A DNA stretch of 64,000 nt from Paenibacillus sp. FSL R5-0345 (lineage in GTDB: Bacteria; Bacillota; Bacilli; Paenibacillales; Paenibacillaceae): assembly GCF_000758585.1 (NCBI RefSeq), contig NZ_CP009281.1:5890001-5954000 (forward strand). The letters run 5' to 3'. The notes below the pieces were generated by a model, which was not told where the DNA came from, searched no databases, and saw only the letters and a program-made list of their open reading frames with translations. Numbering within the stretch: the stretch's first letter is position 1; every line of letters starts with the position of its first letter. Positions 8,511-17,105 of the stretch are shown piece after piece. The position numbers and the translations under genes were made by a program.

Positions 8511-9119
8511 CTAGAACTCATCAAATTCATTACTGATTCTCTTTATTGTACAATTAGCCAACTGAAAACATGCGCTTTGGGAAACCTCAAGTGCTAAGGT
8601 CTCCTGTCTTGTAAGCCCCGCGTATACTCCGCGTAGAATTCTACTTGTTAATCCATGTGTGACCGCTATGACCTGCGGAGAAGAAGACACGCTATCCAGC
8701 CAGTCTGCGACACGCTCTTGAACCGCCTCGTAGCTCTCTCCGTCTGGGGAGTGAAAGTACCAATCATACATAGTAGTTCCAGTAAGTCTATTGGCCCAGT
8801 CCTGTTCAATCTCTTTGAGCGTTAACCCTGACCATGATCCGACGGATACCTCACTTAGCCTGGAATCCGTTTCTACTTTATTGAAATCGTAACCTAAGAT
8901 TTCACACAAAATCTGTGTGCTTTGCAGCGCTCTCCCAAGAGGACTTGAAATCACCCTCCACTCGGAGGATTGATCTACGGAATAACGAAGCAGCCTCGCC
9001 ATTTGTCTGACTTGTTCCACTCCATGCTCAGTCAGAGGTGAATCCAATTGGCCTTGGTAACGACCTTGCGTATTAAACTCGGTCTCCCCATGCCTCATAA
9101 TAAAAATTGCTCTGTCCAC
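8511..9119 (-). CDS. Histidine phosphatase family protein (phosphoglycerate-mutase-like)
   Basis: The 202-residue protein has the RHGE signature (IMRHGETEFNTQGRYQGQLD) near the N-terminus. It also has the paired Arg in SSPLGRALQSTQIL, the acid/base region EVSVGSWSGLT, and the second catalytic His in VIAVTHGLTSRIL. All parts of the branch-1 fold are present, so an active phosphatase or mutase is likely. The substrate is not predictable; B. subtilis relatives include PhoE-type phosphatases. No ATG is suitable: AGGTGA lies five bases before GTG 9119, which is chosen over GTG 9128. Confidence 0.85.
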   Translation of the reverse strand: MDRAIFIMRHGETEFNTQGRYQGQLDSPLTEHGVEQVRQMARLLRYSVDQSSEWRVISSPLGRALQSTQILCEILGYDFNKVETDSRLSEVSVGSWSGLTLKEIEQDWANRLTGTTMYDWYFHSPDGESYEAVQERVADWLDSVSSSPQVIAVTHGLTSRILRGVYAGLTRQETLALEVSQSACFQLANCTIKRISNEFDEF

Positions 9120-9164
9120 AGCCTTCACCTACCGTTAACTTTTCGAAATTGAAATTATAAAGAC

Positions 9165-9231
9165 AGCTACCCTAATCCTATAAGGATTAGAGTAGCTGCT
9201 TAACGGGTTCCTTCCGCTTTGAGGAAGGCAA
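9165..9231 (-). terminator. Two tandem hairpins downstream of the ABC-F gene
   Basis: The first hairpin (9165-9197) pairs AGCTACCCTAATCCT with AGGATTAGAGTAGCT. The second (about 9209-9229) pairs CCTTCC with GGAAGG. They lie between the ABC-F gene and the phosphatase gene on the same strand and probably end the ABC-F transcript. Confidence 0.7.
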
Positions 9232-9234
9232 ATA

Positions 9235-10860
9235 TTATACTTCTACAGGATACATGCGTTGGCGCATTTCCTTAATTTCAGGATTCTCCAAATACTCATC
9301 GTAAGTCATCGTGCGATCAATTACACCTGTAGGTGTGATTTCGATGATACGGTTAGCAATGGTTTGGATGAACTGATGGTCATGGGAAGTAAAGAGAATA
9401 GTCCCGTCGAAATCGATCAGTCCGTTGTTCAGTGCCGTAATGGATTCCAGATCCAAGTGATTGGTAGGTTCATCGAATACAAGCACGTTCGCACCGTTCA
9501 GCATCATTTTCGCCAACATACAGCGAACCTTCTCGCCCCCGGACAGTACACTTGCTTTCTTCAGTGCTTCTTCTCCGGCAAACAGCATCCGTCCAAGGAA
9601 TCCACGCAGGAACGTCTCATCCTGATCTTTAGAATACTGACGCAGCCATTCTACGAGATTCAAGTCCACGCCATCGAAATAGCTGGAGTTGTCTTTCGGG
9701 AAATAAGCTTGAGTTGTAGTGACTCCCCATGCATATTCACCCGCATCCGCTTCTTGCTCGCCCATGATCACATCAAACAGAAGTGATTTAGGCTGAGAGT
9801 AAGGGCCCACGAAAGCAATCTTATCGCCTTTGTTAACTACAAAGCTAATTTCATCAAGAACCTTCTCACCTTCAACCGATTTGGTCAATCCGCTGATCGT
9901 CAGCAGCTGCTTACCTGCTTCACGTTCAGGTTTGAAGTTGAGGAACGGATATTTACGGTTGGATGGACGAATGTCATCCAGTGTAATTTTCTCAAGTTGT
10001 TTCTTACGAGAAGTTGCCTGTTTAGACTTGGAAGCATTGGCCGAGAAACGCTGAATAAAGGCTTGCAGTTCCTTGATCTTGTCTTCCTTCTTCTTGTTCG
10101 AATCACGCTGCAAAGCTTGAGCAAGCTGACTGGACTCGTACCAGAAGTCGTAGTTACCAACGTACATCTGGATTTTGCCAAAATCAATATCCGCAATATG
10201 CGTACATACTTTGTTCAAGAAGTGACGGTCATGGGATACGACAATAACAGTACCTTCATAATCCATGAGGAAGTTCTCTAACCAGCCAATGGATTCGAGA
10301 TCCAAGTGGTTGGTAGGCTCATCGAGCAGGAGGTTATTTGGACGGCCAAACAAGGCTTGTGCCAAGAGTACCCGTACCTTCTCATTGCCGCTCAGTTCGG
10401 CCATTTTCTTATCATGTAGTTCACGCATAATGCCTAGACCGATCAGCATAGCCGCCGCATCAGGCTCTGCATCCCAGCCATTAAGTTCTGCAAATTCGCC
10501 TTCTAGCTCACCGGCACGTAGACCATCGGCTTCCGTGAAATCAGACTTCGCATAAAGCGCGTCCTTTTCTTTCATGATTTCATAAAGACGAGTGTGACCC
10601 ATAATAACTGTTTCAAGTACTGGGAATTCATCGTACTCGAAATGGTTTTGCTTCAGAACTGCAAGGCGTTCACCTGGTGTTATATGAACATCACCCGTGT
10701 TCGCTTCAATCTCCCCGGACAGAATTTTCAGAAAGGTTGATTTACCAGCACCATTGGCACCAATCAAACCATAGCAGTTACCAGGGGTGAATTTTATGTT
10801 TACATCTTCGAAGAGAGCGCGTTTTCCGTAGCGGAGTGTTACGCCGCTTGTGCTAATCAT
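9235..10860 (-). CDS. ykpA: ABC-F family ATPase, YkpA/YbiT type
   Basis: The 541-residue protein has two ABC ATPase domains and no membrane segments. Walker A is GANGAGKST in the first domain and is degenerate (GPYSQPKS) in the second. Signatures are LSGNEKVRV and LSGGEKVRC. Walker B LLLDEPTNHLDLES and VFDEPTNHLDLES and both switch His residues are present. The linker between domains (about residues 245-300) carries the Lys/Ser-rich FSANASKSKQATSRKKQ typical of ABC-F proteins, which act at the ribosome. Length and sequence follow B. subtilis YkpA closely. ABC-F members resolve translation problems or protect from antibiotics; YkpA-type proteins are usually housekeeping. The degenerate second Walker A deserves checking but is also common to this subfamily. 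Confidence 0.92.
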   Translation of the reverse strand: MISTSGVTLRYGKRALFEDVNIKFTPGNCYGLIGANGAGKSTFLKILSGEIEANTGDVHITPGERLAVLKQNHFEYDEFPVLETVIMGHTRLYEIMKEKDALYAKSDFTEADGLRAGELEGEFAELNGWDAEPDAAAMLIGLGIMRELHDKKMAELSGNEKVRVLLAQALFGRPNNLLLDEPTNHLDLESIGWLENFLMDYEGTVIVVSHDRHFLNKVCTHIADIDFGKIQMYVGNYDFWYESSQLAQALQRDSNKKKEDKIKELQAFIQRFSANASKSKQATSRKKQLEKITLDDIRPSNRKYPFLNFKPEREAGKQLLTISGLTKSVEGEKVLDEISFVVNKGDKIAFVGPYSQPKSLLFDVIMGEQEADAGEYAWGVTTTQAYFPKDNSSYFDGVDLNLVEWLRQYSKDQDETFLRGFLGRMLFAGEEALKKASVLSGGEKVRCMLAKMMLNGANVLVFDEPTNHLDLESITALNNGLIDFDGTILFTSHDHQFIQTIANRIIEITPTGVIDRTMTYDEYLENPEIKEMRQRMYPVEV

Positions 10861-11016
10861 TACGCATTACCATCCTTTTCACTTTAGGGTTTCGGCTCAT
10901 TATAGCATAAAATCAGTGCAAAAATCCCGTGAAATAGGCATTTAAGCTGATCTCTCTCCTACGAAACTTATTCCAACTGTTTTAAGGCGACAACTTTCCA
11001 GGAGGAAATTTTTCAA

Positions 11017-11982
11017 TTATTGTCCAGACGTGCGATTCTCCGATTGTACAACCAGTGTTTCTCCATAACTGAGCGTACGAATTCGGTTCTCAGAAATCCC
11101 GTGTTTAACTCGGGCGCTTTCCATGCGATCCAATGCTTCCCGGGCGGTATCATCAGCAAGTCTGAAGGTACCATAATGCATCGGAATCATGGTCTCCGCT
11201 CCTACATCTAGGAAGGCTTGTATCGCCTCCTCTGGATTCACATGCTGAGAGGTCATGAACCACTCCGGTTCATAGGCCCCAATCGGCATAAGCGCGATAT
11301 CAATCTTATAACGGTTTCCGATCTCCTTAAAACCTGGAAAATACCCGCTGTCCCCAGCGAAATAAAGGTTCGGAGAAAGCCTCTTGTTCTCAGACTCGGC
11401 GGGCTCCAAGATATACCCACCCCAATGAGAAGTATTCGTATCCCAAGGCGTTCTCCGCGTCCAGTGCTGGGTAGGTACAAAAGTAAGCTTGATTTTTCCT
11501 AGCTTAATCTCCTGCCACCACTCCATTTCCATACAGTTGCGGAACCCTTTGCGAAGCATTTTTCGCTTCAGACCTACAGGAACTACAAGCGTCGTCCCTG
11601 CCCGATATAATTTGCGGATAGAGGCTATGTGCAAGTGATCATAATGAGAGTGCGAAATCAGAATCAGATCAATCGGCGGCACTTCACTAATCGCGATCCC
11701 AGGTTGTCCCAATCTTTTCTCAAAGCCTAGCCTTCTTGCCCAGATGGGATCTGTAATGATATTCATCCCCTCATATTGAAGGAAGAATGTTGAATGCCCA
11801 ATCCACGTAATGGTAGACTCCAAACTATTCTCCGACAGATAAGATAATCTGGGCGGCGTATTTGGCACAACATATGAATAGTCCTTCTTCTTGCGACGAC
11901 GCTCCTCACGCCACTGGCGAAATTCTTTTAGTGTTTTATCTGTACTTACATTGTCGACATTATGGTAACGAGTTTTAGGCAT
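11017..11982 (-). CDS. MBL-fold metal-dependent hydrolase (NAPE-PLD/UlaG-like)
   Basis: The 321-residue cytoplasmic protein has the metallo-beta-lactamase metal motif HSHYDHLH at about residues 110-118 and further ligands in FAGDSGYF and PMHYGTF. The N-terminal LEST-ITWIGHSTFFLQYEG and the QHWTRR segment place it with the NAPE-PLD/RomA/UlaG branch, which includes phosphodiesterases and lactonases. The substrate cannot be assigned. It has its own start with AAGAGGTGC upstream of the ATG and about 150 nt to the next minus-strand gene. Confidence 0.85.
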   Translation of the reverse strand: MPKTRYHNVDNVSTDKTLKEFRQWREERRRKKKDYSYVVPNTPPRLSYLSENSLESTITWIGHSTFFLQYEGMNIITDPIWARRLGFEKRLGQPGIAISEVPPIDLILISHSHYDHLHIASIRKLYRAGTTLVVPVGLKRKMLRKGFRNCMEMEWWQEIKLGKIKLTFVPTQHWTRRTPWDTNTSHWGGYILEPAESENKRLSPNLYFAGDSGYFPGFKEIGNRYKIDIALMPIGAYEPEWFMTSQHVNPEEAIQAFLDVGAETMIPMHYGTFRLADDTAREALDRMESARVKHGISENRIRTLSYGETLVVQSENRTSGQ

Positions 11983-12224
11983 AAAGCACCTCTTCTACAG
12001 AGTTTGCCGCGCAATCCTAGCTTTAGCGAATATACTACAACTATATTGAACAGCAGCGCATTTTGCAAAATATACAAATAGCATAAGAAAGGTTCGCCCT
12101 TTTATTCATCGCATTGCAGAACTTAGCGAAATAATAGAAGTGTTATTTTGTGTTTCACGCCAGAAATGAGATAATATGTGTATAAAGTATGACGGTCCAT
12201 ATACCGTTCAAGGGGGAGCTACGT

Positions 12225-13361
12225 ATGAAGATTACATTTATTGAACCGACTCCTAGTCCAAATACGATGAAGCTTCATTTGGACGAAAGTTTAGAACCCG
12301 GAATTCGCAGAACCTATACGCCAGAAAGCGAGCGTTCCGCACCTGCTTGGGCACGTGAAATGTTAACGATACCGGGCGTTACTAGCATTTATCATGCTGC
12401 TGACTTCGCAGCACTTGAGCGCAAAGGCAACGCTGATTGGGCGGCCATTCTAAGAGAAGTTCAAAGCCGCTTCGGGAGTAGTGACGGATTGACCGGAGAT
12501 TGGAGCCTAGCTGACGAGGATGCCGGTGCGCATTTTGGGGAAGCACAAGTCTTCGTCCAAATGTTCCGCGGAATACCGATGCAAATCCGCGTAAAAACAG
12601 GCGCGAATGAGGAGCGCATATCCTTAGCTAACCGCTTCACGAAAGCGGTTATGGATGTAGCCAGCGCCGTAATGATCAAAGAGCGCAAGCTCACCGATTA
12701 CGGCGTGCGTTATGGCGAGCCCGCGGACATTGCGCGCGAGGTCGAGCAAGAGATCGAAGCGGCGTATCCGCAGGCACGCCTCGACTCCCTCGTGCAGCAA
12801 GCCATTGCGCACGGAGCCGAAGGCGAGTTCGTCGAGCAGAGACGAACTCGCACTCAGGATGAGCTGCTGCGAGACCTGAAGCATGAGGATTGGCGCGTGC
12901 GCTACGCCGCGCTAGAGGATCTTTCGCCGACGGCGGAGCTCCTGCCGGAGCTTAAGGCGGCGCTACACGATCCCAAGCTGCATATTCGCAGGCTTGCGGT
13001 CGTGTATCTGGGCGACCTTCGCACGCCCGAGGCGATGGAGCTGCTCTATGAGGCAATGGCAGACAGTGCGCCAGCCGTAAGACGTACGGCTGGCGATACC
13101 CTGTCCGACATCGGCGATCCTGCCGCCACGCCAGTGATGACGGCGGCACTAACGGATAAGAGCAAGCTTGTCCGCTGGCGCGCGGCTCGTTTCCTTTATG
13201 AAGTCGGCACATCCGAAGCTCAAGATGCGCTCACGCTTGCTGCGGATGATCCAGAGTTCGAGGTTGGACTTCAGGCCAAGATGGCTTTGGAGCGCATCGC
13301 CTCAGGTGAAGCTGCAGCGGGCACCGTCTGGCAGCAGATGTCAGAACGCCGCCGCAATTAA
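12225..13361 (+). CDS. Conserved virulence factor C-like protein (NifU-N domain plus HEAT repeats)
   Basis: The 378-residue protein starts with the NifU/Nfu N-terminal fold (KITFIEPTPSPNTMKLHLD, residues 1-85). A middle domain and C-terminal HEAT-like repeats follow (WRVRYAALEDL, HIRRLAVVYLGDL, AVRRTAGDTLSDIGD, LVRWRAARFLYEVG), about residues 215-360. This is the build of staphylococcal CvfC and B. subtilis YpgR, whose biochemical role is not established. The frame opens at 12189, but AAGGGGGAGC in front of ATG 12225 sets the start. The middle of the gene (about 12690-13100) is clearly richer in G+C than its flanks, with no break in the frame. Confidence 0.85.
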   Translation: MKITFIEPTPSPNTMKLHLDESLEPGIRRTYTPESERSAPAWAREMLTIPGVTSIYHAADFAALERKGNADWAAILREVQSRFGSSDGLTGDWSLADEDAGAHFGEAQVFVQMFRGIPMQIRVKTGANEERISLANRFTKAVMDVASAVMIKERKLTDYGVRYGEPADIAREVEQEIEAAYPQARLDSLVQQAIAHGAEGEFVEQRRTRTQDELLRDLKHEDWRVRYAALEDLSPTAELLPELKAALHDPKLHIRRLAVVYLGDLRTPEAMELLYEAMADSAPAVRRTAGDTLSDIGDPAATPVMTAALTDKSKLVRWRAARFLYEVGTSEAQDALTLAADDPEFEVGLQAKMALERIASGEAAAGTVWQQMSERRRN

Positions 13362-13444
13362 CAGTGAAGTACCTGATTTTGTCATTGCTTTGAGATGTAA
13401 ACTTGCTTTATACTAATTCCTGTTGTTTATAAATGAATGAAGTA

Positions 13445-13666
13445 AAGATAGCCTCGTCATACTAGGATGAGGTAGAGGTCGCGGATATAAAGAGTACGCG
13501 TGTGGAGACGTTAGAGCCGTCTATGAATCACGCCGAAAGGAATATCTGCCGAAGCTTGCGCTGTAGCTCTTACAGCGGTGCAGGCTGGGGCCGTTGCCGA
13601 AAGGCACGGAACTGTCACATTGTAGAGCCTGCGTAAGTAGCAGACTGCAATGTGTTGCGCTATCTT
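13445..13666 (+). promoter_or_regulatory. Lysine riboswitch (L box)
   Basis: The 5' leader of the lysine permease has the L-box layout. A closing P1 helix pairs AAGATAGC (13445-13452) with GCTATCTT (13659-13666). Inside are the conserved GATGAGGTAGAGGTCGC and AGAGTACGCG segments, the GCCGAAAGG and CTGCCGAAGC runs, GGCTGGGGCC, and GCCGAAAGGCAC. A terminator-type hairpin follows at 13702. In known L boxes lysine binding stabilises the aptamer and turns downstream transport or synthesis genes off. Confidence 0.9.
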
Positions 13667-13701
13667 CACAGGGAGTATGATGCGGAGCTGTATAGATGGA
13701 G

Positions 13702-13735
13702 GCCGCAGACATAGTTTGCGGCTTCTTTGCGTTTA
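13702..13735 (+). terminator. Riboswitch expression-platform terminator
   Basis: A GCCGCAGA / TTTGCGGC-type stem is followed by TTCTTTGCGTTT, 36 nt after the riboswitch P1 helix and 137 nt before lysP. The T-tract is interrupted, so the exact platform is inferred. Confidence 0.6.
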
Positions 13736-13871
13736 CAGAATTTGTATGTTTCGTACAATCATCCATAACCTTCTGGAAATCACGAAGTATACCTCCCGTT
13801 TTGCGGGAGTCAGCAGCTCAGCACTCCCCGTTCATGAACAGTAAGATTAGATCATAAGGAGTGTCATATTC

Positions 13872-15350
13872 ATGCAGGGCAATCAGCAAAACCCAGCGCA
13901 AGGCAACATTAATCAGCCTGCGCTAAAAAAATCGTTCAAAGCAAGACATTTGACCATGATCGCGCTTGGCGGATCTATTGGTACGGGTCTGTTTCTAGCC
14001 AGTGGCGGTGCGATCGCTTCAGCAGGACCTGGTGGAGCGCTTCTAGCTTATACGGCTGTGGGTGTAATGGTTTATTTTCTCATGACTAGTCTTGGGGAGC
14101 TTGCCACCTATTTACCGGACTCCGGGTCTTTCAGTACCTACGGTACTCGTTTCGTCAGTCCCGCCTTTGGCTTCGCCATCGGGTGGAACTTCTGGTATAA
14201 CTGGGCGGTTACGATTGCAGCAGAGCTATCGGCAGCTACCGTCATCATTAAATATTGGTTCCCGGACAGTCCTTCCTTTCTCTGGAGTCTGGTGTTTCTA
14301 CTGCTGATGTTCGGCCTTAATTTCCTATCTGCTCGTGGCTACGGGGAATCAGAATATTGGTTTGCCATTATCAAAATCATTACCGTTATCGCCTTCCTCG
14401 TTGTCGGAGTCCTCATGATATTCGGCATTATGGGTGGAGAAGCCGTAGGCTTCAGTAACTTCCAAATCGGGGGCAGCTCCTTCCATGGTGGCTTCTTCGC
14501 CTTCGTCGGGGTCTTTATGGCAGCCGGATTCTCGTTCCAGGGTACCGAGCTAATCGGTGTTGCTGCTGGTGAGAGCGAGAACCCACGCCGCAACGTTCCA
14601 ATTGCGATCCGCCAAGTATTCTGGCGTATATTAATCTTTTATATCCTTGCTATATTTGTAATCGGAATGTTGATTCCTTATACGAATCCTGATCTTCTAC
14701 GCGGGGGTATCGATGATATCGGAGTCAGTCCGTTTACGATCGTGTTCAATAAGGCAGGGCTTGCAATTGCTGCATCCGTAATGAATGCCGTCATTCTAAG
14801 CTCCGTATTATCAGCCGGGAACTCCGGGATGTACGCCTCTACCCGTGTCCTGTATGCAATGGCTAAGGATGGCATGGCTCCACGCGCACTGGGCAAGCTC
14901 AATCGCCGTGGTGTCCCTGTTGGCGCTTTGCTAGTAACTACGGCTGTCGGAATGCTCGCCTTTCTCGCTTCATTCTTTGGTGACGGAGCCGTATATAACT
15001 GGCTACTGAATGCCTCTGGTATGTGCGGATTTATTAACTGGTTGGGTATTGCAGTCTGCCATTACCGTTTCAGACGAGCATTTATAGCACAAGGGCATTC
15101 GCTAGATGAACTACCTTACCGAGCTAGATGGTTCCCATTCGGACCTATCTTTGCCTTAGGACTTTGTATTGTAGCTATTCTCGGTCAGAATATGGGCGCC
15201 TTCTCAGGCGGAAATATCGACTGGTATGGTATCGCCGTTTCCTATATCAGTTTGCCGCTGTTTGTCTTGATCTGGGTCGGCTATCGCTGGTTCCGGAAGA
15301 GTAATATTATTCCTTTGGATAAATGCGACCTAAGTACTCACCCAGAATAA
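13872..15350 (+). CDS. lysP: Lysine-specific permease (APC superfamily)
   Basis: The 492-residue protein has about 12 membrane helices and the amino-acid permease signature GGSIGTGLFLASG in helix 1. The segments FQGTELIGVAAGESENPRRNVP and the unusually long glycine-rich loop after helix 5 are typical of LysP-type lysine/proton symporters. The lysine riboswitch directly upstream supports lysine as substrate. AAGGAG lies 10 nt before the ATG. The N-terminal 20 residues are polar and Asn/Gln-rich. No second gene follows before the terminator at 15425, so it is monocistronic. Confidence 0.93.
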   Translation: MQGNQQNPAQGNINQPALKKSFKARHLTMIALGGSIGTGLFLASGGAIASAGPGGALLAYTAVGVMVYFLMTSLGELATYLPDSGSFSTYGTRFVSPAFGFAIGWNFWYNWAVTIAAELSAATVIIKYWFPDSPSFLWSLVFLLLMFGLNFLSARGYGESEYWFAIIKIITVIAFLVVGVLMIFGIMGGEAVGFSNFQIGGSSFHGGFFAFVGVFMAAGFSFQGTELIGVAAGESENPRRNVPIAIRQVFWRILIFYILAIFVIGMLIPYTNPDLLRGGIDDIGVSPFTIVFNKAGLAIAASVMNAVILSSVLSAGNSGMYASTRVLYAMAKDGMAPRALGKLNRRGVPVGALLVTTAVGMLAFLASFFGDGAVYNWLLNASGMCGFINWLGIAVCHYRFRRAFIAQGHSLDELPYRARWFPFGPIFALGLCIVAILGQNMGAFSGGNIDWYGIAVSYISLPLFVLIWVGYRWFRKSNIIPLDKCDLSTHPE

Positions 15351-15424
15351 ATAGACCCGTTAAAAGTGGGTGTCTCAAAAGTAACTTTGGGCAACCTCTG
15401 AGTGGTAAAATATTGTTAAAATGC

Positions 15425-15471
15425 AAATAAAGGAGCTAAGCAGTCTGTAGACGCCTAGCTCCTTTATTTTT
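15425..15471. terminator. Terminator downstream of lysP
   Basis: A 14-bp stem AAATAAAGGAGCTA / TAGCTCCTTTATTT is followed by further T residues, 75 nt after the lysP stop. Confidence 0.85.
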
Positions 15472-15504
15472 GGCTTTCCCTGCAGCTAAGCTAGGTGAGA
15501 GGAA

Positions 15505-15705
15505 TTAGGGAAAATCTCCCTAAAAGTAGATGGAAAGCTCTTTAATTGAATGCAATTAGGGAATTACTCCCTAATAATTGAGTCAATTATATATATTTAC
15601 CACCAAATAGGGTGAATTTCAGGGAGGAATTCCCTGATTATTAGTCTTAAGAGCTGAAATCGCTGAATTTCAGGGACATTTTCCCTAATTGTTAATCGGT
15701 GGTAA
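15505..15705. repeat. Cluster of four AGGGA-N5-TCCCT palindromes
   Basis: Four short inverted repeats of one design occur in 185 bp. They are TTAGGGAAAATCTCCCTAA (15505-15523), a 21-bp ATTAGGGA...TCCCTAAT unit (15555-15575), TCAGGGAGGAATTCCCTGA (15619-15637) and TTCAGGGACATTTTCCCTAA (15669-15688). The last two are framed by TTACCACC (15597-15604) and its complement GGTGGTAA (15698-15705). No frame crosses the region, and the rest of 15351-15825 holds only two terminators. Confidence 0.75.
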
Positions 15706-15770
15706 TCCAGTTTGTAGGCATTAATGAAGTAACACACAAAGAGACTTACAAACAAGAACCATTAAAAGTC

Positions 15771-15817
15771 AAGGGACGTCCCGTAGCCATTTAGGCTTAT
15801 GGGATGTCCTTTTTTTG
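15771..15817. terminator. Terminator at the end of the transglutaminase-like gene
   Basis: The stem pairs AGGGACGTCCCGTAGCC with GGCTTATGGGATGTCCT. A run of seven T follows on the + strand and CTTTTAAT on the minus strand. Confidence 0.75.
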
Positions 15818-15825
15818 TTATCCTT

Positions 15826-16965
15826 CTATTCCCAAGTCACAAACACTTTGAGATCACCCGTATTGTCAAAAGCAGAACTGGAGTAAGATACATCCTCTAG
15901 TCCAAGCTTGTATAGCTCCTGCAGGTCATTCTTAAGCTTGGTCCCACTCCCTTGATAACGGAATAATATAGACACTTCACCGGAGGCAATTGCCTTATTC
16001 GCTAGCCGAGTCAGATCTCCTACCGAACGTACAATTAGCTCCTCGGCATATAGCTCATAATTGAGATCCTTCTGAAGCTGTTTATAGACAGCCGCATTCT
16101 GTCCTCCACGCTCCACAAGCGCAGTCAAGGTCTTATGATAACCTACAGAAGCTGCCGGATAAGACTTCGTCCAGCTATGGTCCTGACGCATCTGGGCATC
16201 CGTTCTCAAGTAGTATGCTGTGCTAACCACACCTGCCTTATCAGGTGTCGGGTCATCCCAAGTTGTGTCGAGATGATACCACCGTCCATCTAACAGCACA
16301 AGATTCCAGGCATGCAACTGGCTGCGTCCTCCAGGCTGTTTGGCTGTACCCTCAACGATCTTATTCGTGAATCCAGCCTCCTTTAACAGCTTATAGGTCA
16401 ACAGCGAATACCCTTGGCAAACGGCGCTGCCACTCTTCAACCCTTCATAAGCTGTGTACTTGCGATATGAGGTATCATACTTCAGATGAAGCACCACCCA
16501 GTCGTGGATAGCCTTCACCTTCTGATGATTGTTCATGCCCGGCGTTATGATCTTCTTCAACGCAGCCTTCACTTCTTTGTTCACAAAAGCCGTCTGCTCC
16601 AACGTCTCCAAATATTTCACTTCCACCGTAACTTTTACAGAGCTTGAGCTTCCTCGATAAGTATATCCGTAGCTGTCTATAATGTAATACAAATAAGGGT
16701 CACTAGCCATCGCTTGATCCAGGGCCGCTTGTATTTTCGTTTTCAAATTTGAAGCTTTGCTCTCATAAGTAAAAGTAATGGTCTCTCTACGATTGTTCAT
16801 TGCACCCGTTAGCTTCTGCGCTACTTCGTTTACAGAACGAAGGGTGGGTGAACTCGAAGCCGCATAAGCATGACCCCAGCCCCAATAAATCATTGGTGGA
16901 ATAGCAGCGAATATAATCACTCCTCCCAGAATGATCTTTACTAGTGTAAAGCGTTTTTTCCACAT
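15826..16965 (-). CDS. Membrane-anchored transglutaminase-like (cysteine protease fold) protein
   Basis: The 379-residue protein has one N-terminal membrane helix (LVKIILGGVIIFAAIPPMIY) and an extracellular body. The transglutaminase-core triad is visible: Cys183 in SAVCQGYS, His in LHAWN, Asp in LDTTWDDP. The segment VKAIHDWVVLHLKYD is the family's usual helix. Bacterial members are mostly peptidases or act on cell-surface protein; cross-linking cannot be assumed. The C-terminal 90 residues include a separate alpha/beta-like part (LFRYQGSGTKLKND). GGAGGAAC lies upstream of the ATG. It is a single-gene unit between two terminators. Confidence 0.85.
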   Translation of the reverse strand: MWKKRFTLVKIILGGVIIFAAIPPMIYWGWGHAYAASSSPTLRSVNEVAQKLTGAMNNRRETITFTYESKASNLKTKIQAALDQAMASDPYLYYIIDSYGYTYRGSSSSVKVTVEVKYLETLEQTAFVNKEVKAALKKIITPGMNNHQKVKAIHDWVVLHLKYDTSYRKYTAYEGLKSGSAVCQGYSLLTYKLLKEAGFTNKIVEGTAKQPGGRSQLHAWNLVLLDGRWYHLDTTWDDPTPDKAGVVSTAYYLRTDAQMRQDHSWTKSYPAASVGYHKTLTALVERGGQNAAVYKQLQKDLNYELYAEELIVRSVGDLTRLANKAIASGEVSILFRYQGSGTKLKNDLQELYKLGLEDVSYSSSAFDNTGDLKVFVTWE

Positions 16966-17041
16966 ATATATTCCGTTCCTCCGGCTCCTATAGACTTATA
17001 ATGAACCCTACCATTTAATAGATAATGAGCGTTTAGGTAAA

Positions 17042-17084
17042 AAAAGACTGCTCCCTGTAGAATAATTCTACTCTGAGAACAGCC
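17042..17084. terminator. Terminator downstream of the GH95 gene
   Basis: A long imperfect stem (GACTGCTCCCTGTAGAAT / ATTCTACTCTGAGAACAGCC) has an A-run on its left side, i.e. Ts on the minus strand. It ends the GH95 transcript. Confidence 0.8.
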
Positions 17085-17105
17085 TATATGCTAGAAAGAT
17101 ATGTT

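Noticed and set aside
15368..15395. GGGTGTCTCAAAAGTAACTT, similar to the terminal repeat of some insertion sequences
   Set aside because: No partner end, target duplication or transposase remnant was found nearby, so it is at most an undetectable relic.
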